48,087 nt of DNA, taken from NCBI GenBank assembly GCA_014382705.1, contig JACNJE010000123.1, positions 1 to 48,087 on the forward strand. Direction: 5' to 3'. The notes beneath the pieces were generated by a model. That model did no database searches, was not told the DNA's origin, and saw nothing but the letters and a program-made list of their open reading frames with translations. A program made the position numbers and the translations under genes. Each line of letters starts with the position of its first letter. Within the stretch, counting starts at the first letter, position 1. Positions 41,439-48,087 of this stretch are shown here, piece after piece. Origin of the DNA: Verrucomicrobiota bacterium. GTDB taxonomy: Bacteria; Verrucomicrobiota; Verrucomicrobiia; Limisphaerales; UBA1096.

Positions 41439-43909
41439 CAATCCACAAACATGAACTCGTTGGAGAGCAGGAGTGCCTGCGCCAATTCCTGCCACGGCAG
41501 CGTCTCTTTGGACAGCCCGGACTGGGCGACGAACCGCTTGGCCAAGCGCAGCTCCTCTGCCACCGGCTCCCGGCCAAGCGCAGCCCGGTACATTTCGGCC
41601 ACCATCCCACCGATCGGGCCGTTGGCCAAGCGCTTGGCCAAGGCCTCCGCGCGGGCCAGCACGAACGGGTTGTTCAACAAAAAGAGCGACTGCTGCGGCA
41701 CGGTCGTGCGTGAACGCCCCGGCGCCGAGATGTCCGGGCACGGAAAATCAAACACACGAAATACGTCCGGCAATTTTTCGCGATCCACGAAAGAGTACAG
41801 AGTGCGACGACGGTTCGCTGCATCGTCCGGTGCCTTTTGCACAGGCGGTCCTCCTGCCTGCAAATCGAGCTGGCCGGAGACGAACAGCATCGAGTCACGC
41901 ATCGATTCAAAGCCCAGCCGCTGCCTGTTTTTGCGCCAAAGAAGCCGGTTGTCCGGATCCAGCTTGCGAGACACCGGACGATCAACACTCGACTGCTGCC
42001 ACGTGCTCGAAAGCATGATGTAGCGGTTCAGCCGCTTGATCGACCAACCGTTTTGAACGAACCACGTGGCCAAGTGATCGAGCAATTCCGGATGACTCGC
42101 CGGTGTCGAACGCACACCAAAATCGCTCGGCGTCTCCACCAAGCCGCGGCCGAAATGCCACGCCCAAACCCGATTGACGATGACACGGGCGGTGAGCGGG
42201 TTAGCCTCGCTGGCAATCGAGTCCGCCAAGGCTAGCCGACCGCTGCCGCGATTGATCCGGGCCGGGTGTTGGCCGGTGTACACCGCGGGAATGTGACGCT
42301 GGACCTTCGACCCCGGTCGATGCGCGTCACCCCGGAGAAAGACCCGTTGCTCGCCCGGCTTGGGCCGATCCACCACAAGCATGGGGCGCGGTCGTACCGT
42401 ATTCCATACCTCCAGATAAACCCGCTCGATCTCCGCGAAATGTTTCCGGACATCCGTGCTCTCGTCGAGCGAGTAAAAATCCTCCGACTCATCCACCGTC
42501 ATCGTGGCCGGAAAATCCGCCGCATACATCGCGCGGCGCACCTGCTCCTTCGCACGGTCATCGAGTCCGATCGCATCGAGGTTCGTTTTCCGGAGTTGTT
42601 GCCACTCGGCTTCGACCGACTCCAGCACGGAGCCGTAGGCATCGGCAACGTCACCCATGGACTTGATCGGCTTGGCCTCCAGCGCCTGAACCACGAGTGG
42701 ATTCGCTTCACTCCCCTTCCGCCATGCGCGCAACTCTCCCGCGAAACGGCCGTGGATTTCTTCCCGTTTCAATTCAAACAGGCGTTTCCATAGCCCAAAC
42801 ACCGGATCGTCCGGTTGTCGTGACCCGAGGAATTGTCGCCAGCGGATCACCCCACCGCTCGCATAGGCGGCCACCTCACGGATCACCCCCCGCTCCGTCC
42901 GGATATCCGGCTGCGCCTGCGTGCGGTGACGCGCAGTCGACTGCACGACATAGCGCAAATAATCCCCGGCCCACGCCCGCAACTCGTGTTGAATCTGCCG
43001 GTGGAGTTTCTCCCGCAGTGCATTGTACTTGGCCGCCGTCTCCGCAAGTTTTTTTCGGAACTCAGCGCTCTCCGAATCGCCCTGCGCACCGATCACCGGC
43101 CATCGGTCCGGTGACGGCTCCCGTGAGTTCGCGAACACGCCGTACAGCGAGTAGTAATCCTCGGTCGGGATCGGGTCATACTTGTGATCGTGACAGCGTG
43201 CACAAGCCGCGGTGAGTCCGAGGAAGCCACGGGTCACCACGTCGATGCGGTCGTCGATGATCTCGTGCGGGAAAAAATTAAAACGCGAACCGACCGTGAG
43301 AAAACCAAGCGCCGCCATCGACTCGGGTGCTTTGCCGGGCAGCAGATCGGCCGCAATCTGCTCGCGCACAAATTGGTCGAATGGCAGATCACGGTTGAAC
43401 GACCGAACTACATAATCACGATAGGTGTACGCGAAGGGGTACTTCGGCTCGCCTGCGTCGACATAGCCTTTTGCATCGGCATACCGCGCGACATCCAACC
43501 AGTGCCGGCCCCAATGCCGGCCGTACTCCGGTGAAGCCAGCAATCGATCAACCAAACCCGACATCGCCCGACCGGCGTCCGTGCCGTACGCCGCCTGAAA
43601 CGCCTCCACCTCGGCGGCCTTCGGTGGCAAACCGGTCAACTCAAACGTGGCGCGCCGAATCAACTCCCGGGACGTCGCCCTTGGCGAAGGGGTCACGTTG
43701 TTTTTCTCTAACTTTCGGAGGGTAAAAAAATCGATGGGAGCCCTTGGCCAAGTGCTTTTCGAGACCGGGATTGAAGGATCAGCCACCGGCTTGAACGCCC
43801 AATGCGACTCCGCCGCTTGGCCAAGCGCGGCCACGACGAGGACACCACAAAACAGAGCGGTGCACTTGGCCAAGCGGAGGCAAATCAACCTGTTCAAACG
43901 GACATTCAA
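41438..43909 (-). CDS. Secreted DUF1549/DUF1553 (PSCyt2-PSD1) protein, long form
   Basis: 823 residues. The start is TTG 43909 (or TTG 43897); no ATG is in frame before the signal peptide (CTALFCGVLVVAALGQAAES). DUF1549 shows as RRATFELTGLPPKAAEVEAF and GRHWLDVARYADAKGY; a haem-like CARCHDHKYDPIP follows. A large middle region is absent from the paralogue at 377-2236. DUF1553 has NPLTARVIVNRVWAWHFGRGLVETPSDFG and STWQQSS. Palindromes encode the signal peptide end (LGQAA), LRLAKC, LAKRLANG and LRLAKRFVAQ. It is the first gene of the pair with DUF1501. Confidence 0.93.
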   Translation of the reverse strand: MNVRLNRLICLRLAKCTALFCGVLVVAALGQAAESHWAFKPVADPSIPVSKSTWPRAPIDFFTLRKLEKNNVTPSPRATSRELIRRATFELTGLPPKAAEVEAFQAAYGTDAGRAMSGLVDRLLASPEYGRHWGRHWLDVARYADAKGYVDAGEPKYPFAYTYRDYVVRSFNRDLPFDQFVREQIAADLLPGKAPESMAALGFLTVGSRFNFFPHEIIDDRIDVVTRGFLGLTAACARCHDHKYDPIPTEDYYSLYGVFANSREPSPDRWPVIGAQGDSESAEFRKKLAETAAKYNALREKLHRQIQHELRAWAGDYLRYVVQSTARHRTQAQPDIRTERGVIREVAAYASGGVIRWRQFLGSRQPDDPVFGLWKRLFELKREEIHGRFAGELRAWRKGSEANPLVVQALEAKPIKSMGDVADAYGSVLESVEAEWQQLRKTNLDAIGLDDRAKEQVRRAMYAADFPATMTVDESEDFYSLDESTDVRKHFAEIERVYLEVWNTVRPRPMLVVDRPKPGEQRVFLRGDAHRPGSKVQRHIPAVYTGQHPARINRGSGRLALADSIASEANPLTARVIVNRVWAWHFGRGLVETPSDFGVRSTPASHPELLDHLATWFVQNGWSIKRLNRYIMLSSTWQQSSVDRPVSRKLDPDNRLLWRKNRQRLGFESMRDSMLFVSGQLDLQAGGPPVQKAPDDAANRRRTLYSFVDREKLPDVFRVFDFPCPDISAPGRSRTTVPQQSLFLLNNPFVLARAEALAKRLANGPIGGMVAEMYRAALGREPVAEELRLAKRFVAQSGLSKETLPWQELAQALLLSNEFMFVD
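41622..41641. repeat. Tandem pair of palindromes in the long DUF1553 gene
   Basis: Two TTGGCCAA cores 12 bp apart (41622 and 41634) encode ALAKRLANGP near the end of the protein. Same 12-bp step as at 10797-10838 and 27238-27257. Confidence 0.9.
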
Positions 43910-44058
43910 AGGACGGCAAAAAGCCTATGCCTCACCCGCGACCTGACAAGGGAAAAGCCAACCGCCGATCGGCTCTCTCGCGGACTGAAGAATGGTAATC
44001 TGCCTAAAATCATGGTAGCGTGTGCCGACACGATTGTAATCCAACTCAACTTCGACTC

Positions 44059-45345
44059 ATGAAAAAACAAACCATTCTGGCGACGCTGGCTCTGTGTACG
44101 TCGGCGTTATTGGGAACAGCGTATGCGGCGGAGAAACCAAATGTGATTTTGATTTTGGCGGATGACGTCGGGTACGAGGCGCTGGGGTGCTACGGCGGCG
44201 AAACGTACCCCACCCAACATCTCGACGCCTTGGCCAAGGGCGGCCTGCAAGCGATGCATTGCTACAGCATGCCGGTGTGTCACCCCACCCGAATCGCGGT
44301 GTTAACCGGCCGATATCCCCTCAACGTGAACAGCCCGAAGTGGGGCACGTTCCCGGCCAAGCTCGAAAAACGAACCCTCGCTCACGCAATGAAGTCGACC
44401 GGCTACTCGACCGTGGTGGCCGGCAAGTGGCAGTTGACCCTGCTCAAGGACGATCCACTGCTGCCGCACCGCATGGGTTTCGATGAATACAGCGTGTTCG
44501 GCTGGCACGAGGGGGCGCGCTACCACAAGCCAACGATCTATGAGAATGGCAAGGTCAATGCAGCCGCCAAGCAGAAGTTCGGGCCGGATGTTTACCGTGA
44601 GTTCATAGAGTCGTTCATCGACAAAAGTGTGAAAACCGATAAACCGTTCTTCGCATTTTACTCAATGGCGCTCTGCCACGATGTCACCGACGATCTCGAC
44701 AAGCCGGTGCCGGTTTCTCCGAGTGGCAAGTACCTGTCGTACGCCGAGATGGTTGCGGAGATGGACCGGCAGGTTGGCCTGCTAAATGCGTTTCTCGATA
44801 AGAAAAAATTGCGCGAAAACACCGTCGTAATTTTCACAACCGATAACGGCACGCCATCGAGGATGTATTCCCATCACGTAAACGGCAGACTCGTCAAAGT
44901 ACCGATTTTCTCCCAGCTAAACGGCGGGCGAATACAAGGCGGCAAAGGGCGACTGGACGACACCGGCACGCGGGTCCCGTTGATTGTGAATTGGCCCTCG
45001 GTGATCAAACCGGGCAGCCGCACGGATGCCCTGATCGACATGGCCGATTTCTTCCCCACCAGCGTGCAACTCGCGGGAGCAAAAGTAGATCAGCCAACTG
45101 ACGGGATCAGCTTCCTGCCCGTGCTCCACGGCAAATCGCCCAAGCGAATCTGGGCTTACAGCGAGCATCGGGGAAAATGGTGGGTGCGGGATCAGCGGTA
45201 CAAACTACACCACGACGGGAAATTCGTGGAGGTCAGCCAAGCAGTGCCCGGCAAGGAGACGGAGATCAAAGGCAAACGAACGGCGGAACAACAGCGCGCG
45301 TTCAAAAAACTGAAGGCGGCCAAGCCTCACGCCGCCAGGCGTTAA
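44059..45345 (+). CDS. Sulfatase (arylsulfatase family S1), secreted
   Basis: 428 residues. Signal peptide TILATLALCTSALLGTAYA, then EKPNVILILADDVGYEALGCYGG with the two aspartates of the metal site, and PVCHPTRIAVLTGRYP containing the C-x-P-x-R formylglycine motif. The conserved His is in ALCHDVTDD, and TTDNGTPS carries Asp/Asn of the metal site. It probably hydrolyses a sulfate ester of an algal polysaccharide. It is divergent from the DUF1553 gene at 43909 and convergent with the aldo/keto reductase. One palindrome encodes ALAKGG in the DALAKGG turn. Confidence 0.96.
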   Translation: MKKQTILATLALCTSALLGTAYAAEKPNVILILADDVGYEALGCYGGETYPTQHLDALAKGGLQAMHCYSMPVCHPTRIAVLTGRYPLNVNSPKWGTFPAKLEKRTLAHAMKSTGYSTVVAGKWQLTLLKDDPLLPHRMGFDEYSVFGWHEGARYHKPTIYENGKVNAAAKQKFGPDVYREFIESFIDKSVKTDKPFFAFYSMALCHDVTDDLDKPVPVSPSGKYLSYAEMVAEMDRQVGLLNAFLDKKKLRENTVVIFTTDNGTPSRMYSHHVNGRLVKVPIFSQLNGGRIQGGKGRLDDTGTRVPLIVNWPSVIKPGSRTDALIDMADFFPTSVQLAGAKVDQPTDGISFLPVLHGKSPKRIWAYSEHRGKWWVRDQRYKLHHDGKFVEVSQAVPGKETEIKGKRTAEQQRAFKKLKAAKPHAARR

Positions 45346-45357
45346 ACCGCCGGCGAA

Positions 45358-46542
45358 TTAATCCGATTCGCTGAGACGCTTGACCGGGGCGTCGAAGAGC
45401 ATCTCGTGAGCTTCGTTGAGTATCCCCGCGATGCGTTTCGCGAACGGGCTCTTGGCCAAGGTCTCGGTGAGATCCAGTTCACGCGCCTTGGCTGCGGTCT
45501 CACCGGGGAACCAGTGGTCGGCTTGGCCAAGGAGGTTGTACCGCATCTTGCCCCAGTCCACCAAGTCAAGTGACTTGGCGTAGGTCCATAGCCGGATGAT
45601 TTCGAGGACGTTGATCTGTCCCGGCACATCGAGATATTCCGGCACGTTCTCAAACCACCGGTCGCACCAGTCCTGCCCCAGCACGTTGACCATCTCCTCG
45701 CGGAGGCGGGCCTCGATCGGGGGCATCACCTCGGCGATGCGGTCGTAATGCTCGAGGCCGGCAATGTGCTCGTCGAAGTCGCTTGGCTTGGCCGCGCCGC
45801 AACTGAGCGTGTGCACCTGCGGCCGGTTCAGGCAGTACAGCGCGTTGAACTGCATCGGCGAAAGCGGCTGGCACAGGTCGACCAACTTGGGCGGCGGCGC
45901 GTACAGTTTGCCGCCCTTGTCGTTCGGGCTGATGATGAACACACCCATGTCGCGCTGCGCGGCCGCCTCGATGCACGACCCATTCAGGTCGTTGACAAAG
46001 TACCAGTGAAGGTTGACGTATTCGAACGCGTCACTCTCGATCGCCGACTGAATGATGTGCGTCGAGGCGTGCGACGAGAAGCCAATGTGCCTCGCCCTGC
46101 CCTCGTCGATCAGTTTGTGAACCGCCTCCACGCAGCCTCCCTTGCGGAGTGACCAATCGAGAAACTGCGCGTTGTTGATGCCGTGCAGCGACAGCAAATC
46201 GACGTGGTCGAGTTGCAGATACTCCATCGACTTGTCAAACGTATCGAGAAACTCCTTCTGCGTGGCGAACGGCGCGACCTTGGTTTGGACAATGATCTCG
46301 TCACGCGGCAGCTTGGGCAGCACAAAGCCCAACTGCATCTCGGACGACCCGTAGCCGCGCGCAGTCTCGATGTGGTTGACGCCCAACTCCAGCGACCGGT
46401 GGATGGTCGCCTCGAGGTTGGCTTGGCCATCGTCCGGCACTTCGCTGGGATCGATATCGTCCCACTTGTGCTGATACCGCATCCCGCCGCAGGAGAATAC
46501 GGGAATCTGTATTTCTGTTTTGCCGAATCGCCGATACTTCAC
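45358..46542 (-). CDS. Aldo/keto reductase
   Basis: 394 residues starting at GTG 46542. The TIM-barrel signatures are [21 protein letters not shown] (catalytic Asp position replaced by the family's E/T-x-x-G-Y region), [20 protein letters not shown] and [10 protein letters not shown]. The extension from about residue 300 ([17 protein letters not shown]) is longer than in small AKRs and fits the PVC-type members. It probably reduces a sugar-derived aldehyde with NADPH, but the usual cofactor motif was not checked. Two palindromes occur near the end. Confidence 0.88.
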   Translation of the reverse strand: MKYRRFGKTEIQIPVFSCGGMRYQHKWDDIDPSEVPDDGQANLEATIHRSLELGVNHIETARGYGSSEMQLGFVLPKLPRDEIIVQTKVAPFATQKEFLDTFDKSMEYLQLDHVDLLSLHGINNAQFLDWSLRKGGCVEAVHKLIDEGRARHIGFSSHASTHIIQSAIESDAFEYVNLHWYFVNDLNGSCIEAAAQRDMGVFIISPNDKGGKLYAPPPKLVDLCQPLSPMQFNALYCLNRPQVHTLSCGAAKPSDFDEHIAGLEHYDRIAEVMPPIEARLREEMVNVLGQDWCDRWFENVPEYLDVPGQINVLEIIRLWTYAKSLDLVDWGKMRYNLLGQADHWFPGETAAKARELDLTETLAKSPFAKRIAGILNEAHEMLFDAPVKRLSESD

Positions 46543-46593
46543 GTTGCGGCAGTCTTGACTTACAGGTGGGAGGGTTCAAGCAGAACCGGCACC

Positions 46594-46614
46594 GGCCAAG
46601 CGCTTGGCCAAGCG
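46594..46614. repeat. Intergenic palindrome between AKR and FtsB-like genes
   Basis: GGCCAAGCGCTTGGCCAAGC in the 84-bp gap upstream of the aldo/keto reductase and downstream of the FtsB-like gene. It is an extended core with a half-copy at 12-bp spacing. Confidence 0.85.
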
Positions 46615-46626
46615 GAAGGCCGGAGC

Positions 46627-46932
46627 CTACTCGGCGGGAGTCTCGAACCGCACCACGGTCTCGTCCGGGCGGGCCAGGCCAAGCTGTTCACGGGCGAGGC
46701 GCTCGACGGTCTTGGGGTCGGTCTTGAGGGAATCGATCTCGAGGCGAACCTGCCGGTTGGCGGCCTCCTCCTCGAGGATTTGCCGGTCCAACTGGATAAT
46801 CTGCTGGCGCATCACCTCGTTTTGGTGCATGAGCGGGAAGTAAAGAATGGCCACCCAGGCCAAGGCGGCCACCGCCGCCAACGAAGCCACCACACGGGTA
46901 AGCCTGTCCCAGATACTGGCGTTGACGTTCAT
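46627..46932 (-). CDS. FtsB/DivIC-like septum formation initiator
   Basis: 101 residues. A short cytoplasmic N-terminus and one membrane helix (VVASLAAVAALAWVAILYFPLM) are followed by a coiled coil (EVMRQQIIQLDRQILEEEAANRQVRLEIDSLKTDPKTVERLAREQLGLARPDE). The helix-coil-short tail plan and ERLAREQLGLARPDE match the FtsB/DivIC family. It would act at the division site with FtsL and FtsQ. ATG 46932 is preceded by AAGGAG immediately before it, so spacing is odd; GTG 46986 is an alternative. Confidence 0.87.
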   Translation of the reverse strand: MNVNASIWDRLTRVVASLAAVAALAWVAILYFPLMHQNEVMRQQIIQLDRQILEEEAANRQVRLEIDSLKTDPKTVERLAREQLGLARPDETVVRFETPAE

Positions 46933-47042
46933 CTCCTTGGCGGGTGAAACACCCAAGCGCGAACTCAAAGACGGGAACCTAGCCACAGCCCAAAGCCGGC
47001 ATCAACCCAAAAACGGTAAAAAACCTGACTTCCCCGAGCGGA

Positions 47043-47981
47043 TCAACTCTCCACGTTCTCGAAGAGTGCCTCGGTGTTGAGACCGGTCGGGCTCTCGTCC
47101 TCGTCGATGGGGTTCAGCGCCTTTTTCAGATATTCCACGGCGTCGGCCACGCGCTGGACGCTCTTGGGCAGGGCTGCGCCGGCGGCGTTGGGATGGCCGC
47201 CGCCCTGCAGTTGCCGGGCCACCGGGAGCGCCTCCCCGTCCGAGCTTCGTATGCTCACCATGAATTGGTTGCCGCCGATGCGGTTGAGCGTCAGCAACAC
47301 GCGATACGAGACGCCGGCATCCCCCAGCAGGCGGTGCAGGATGACGTTCGAATTGCCCACCACCGTCTTGACCAGCCCGACCGCGGAGGAAATCTTTTGG
47401 ATGTTTTGACGACTCCAATTCAGGCCCATCGGATCCTCCACCTCGCGCTTGACCCGCATCACCTCCAGCAGCGGATGGTTCAGCAATTTCTCCGGGTCAC
47501 CGTTCACCACCGAATACATGTTCCAGAACCCGTACGCCTTGACCAATGTGCCGTGATCGTTGGCCAACTCAAACTCCGGGTCATCCTGCAGGAACAGGTC
47601 GCCCACATTGGCGAGGTGCACCAGGCGGTCAAGCGTCTCGGACTCGAGGCCGTGCTCCTTGCACAACTCGTACGCCAGCAGGCAGGCGCTCTTGCTCAAA
47701 TCATGCACCAACCGCGCCTTGGTCGGTTTCGCCGAGGTGATGTGATGATCCACCACCACCCAGTTGATGCGATCCATCCGCTCCTCGAACGCGAGGTCGC
47801 TTACCCAGGCCGCGTTCTCGCGCAGACAACGGCTGTGCCACGCGTGGGTTTGGTAGGCCAACAGCCGCGTCTCCTCCCCGTATAACGTGGCGGAGAGTTT
47901 CTGGAGCAACATGCCGGAGAGCAACCCGTCAAGGTCGCCGTCGTGCGTGATGATAATTTCGGGTTTGGGAAGCGCGCCCAT
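47043..47981 (-). CDS. DHH/DHHA1 family phosphoesterase
   Basis: 312 residues. The DHH part shows THDGDLDGLLSG, INWVVVDHHITS and VHLANVGD. The DHHA1 part has GGNQFMVSIRSSDGEALPVARQLQGGGHPNAAGAAL, with the GGGHxxAAG motif. It is an oligoribonuclease/c-di-AMP phosphodiesterase-like (NrnA, GdpP-like) manganese enzyme; which substrate is not clear. ATG 47979-47981 starts close to the right edge of the window. The 106 bp after it, up to 48087, hold no recognisable feature. Confidence 0.9.
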   Translation of the reverse strand: MGALPKPEIIITHDGDLDGLLSGMLLQKLSATLYGEETRLLAYQTHAWHSRCLRENAAWVSDLAFEERMDRINWVVVDHHITSAKPTKARLVHDLSKSACLLAYELCKEHGLESETLDRLVHLANVGDLFLQDDPEFELANDHGTLVKAYGFWNMYSVVNGDPEKLLNHPLLEVMRVKREVEDPMGLNWSRQNIQKISSAVGLVKTVVGNSNVILHRLLGDAGVSYRVLLTLNRIGGNQFMVSIRSSDGEALPVARQLQGGGHPNAAGAALPKSVQRVADAVEYLKKALNPIDEDESPTGLNTEALFENVES

Positions 47982-48087
47982 AAAGCGGCGGGAAGGCTAC
48001 AACAACTTTTGGCACAACCAAGGCCAAAGTTGCGTGTTGACTCATAAAAAAGGACACCGAAGGGTTGGAAAGGGTTGAGAGGAGAGT

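Noticed and set aside
457..47567. TTGGCCAA as a DNA uptake sequence
   Set aside because: Known uptake sequences (Neisseria, Haemophilus) are not palindromic, and no competence gene is in the window; not excluded but not supported.

Overview
The window looks like chromosomal DNA from a free-living Verrucomicrobiota-type (PVC superphylum) bacterium of fairly high GC. The evidence is the set of PVC-typical secreted proteins: DUF1549/DUF1553 with DUF1501, DUF1592 with DUF1552, a PVC-type haem dehydrogenase with CxxCH, two arylsulfatases, Tat-exported sugar isomerases and a Gfo/Idh/MocA oxidoreductase, and a [10 protein letters not shown] pseudopilin. Many starts lack a recognisable Shine-Dalgarno sequence. 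I saw no rRNA, tRNA, CRISPR array, prophage or IS element.

Layout. 1-8117: a sulfatase fragment, a PSCyt2/PSD1-DUF1501 pair, a pseudopilin and a sugar isomerase on the + strand, meeting a bidirectional terminator, then a sugar isomerase, an oxidoreductase and a NIPSNAP protein on the - strand. 8171-10794: a TraB/GumN-like protein, a RelE-type toxin-antitoxin pair flanked by near-identical direct repeats, and a Xer-type recombinase. 10840-19047: a minus-strand aa3-type cytochrome c oxidase operon (haem A synthase, haem O synthase, subunits I, III and IV, two small membrane proteins, subunit II, SCO, DUF420). 19289-29819: housekeeping genes (glutamate dehydrogenase, cysS, lipoate ligase, nth, FmdB, Nif3, parB, def) with a BrnT/BrnA pair and two secreted proteins of unknown role. 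29820-45345: a TPR lipoprotein, a CE15-like esterase, a DUF1592-DUF1552 pair, a 1356-residue haem protein fused to a PmoA-like domain, a second PSD1-DUF1501 operon and a second sulfatase. 45358-47981: an aldo/keto reductase, an FtsB-like protein and a DHH phosphoesterase.

The most unusual signal is not a gene. An 8-bp palindrome, TTGGCCAA, usually extended to GCGCTTGGCCAAGCGC, occurs about 63 times by my hand count, inside and between genes and in operons of every kind. It is read as LAKR, LGQA or WPS depending on frame and sometimes repeats in tandem with a 12-bp period, which keeps the reading frame. A second family of hairpins (arms GGGACGAG/CTCGTCCC) occurs as inverted pairs between genes.

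Other points are a subunit I that seems to lack the K-channel lysine, a subunit III with an insert of about 210 residues, and a perfect CRP-type site (TGTGA-N6-TCACA) in the divergent region upstream of the oxidase operon. The gene sets fit an aerobic heterotroph that degrades sulfated polysaccharides, but this is inferred from family content only.
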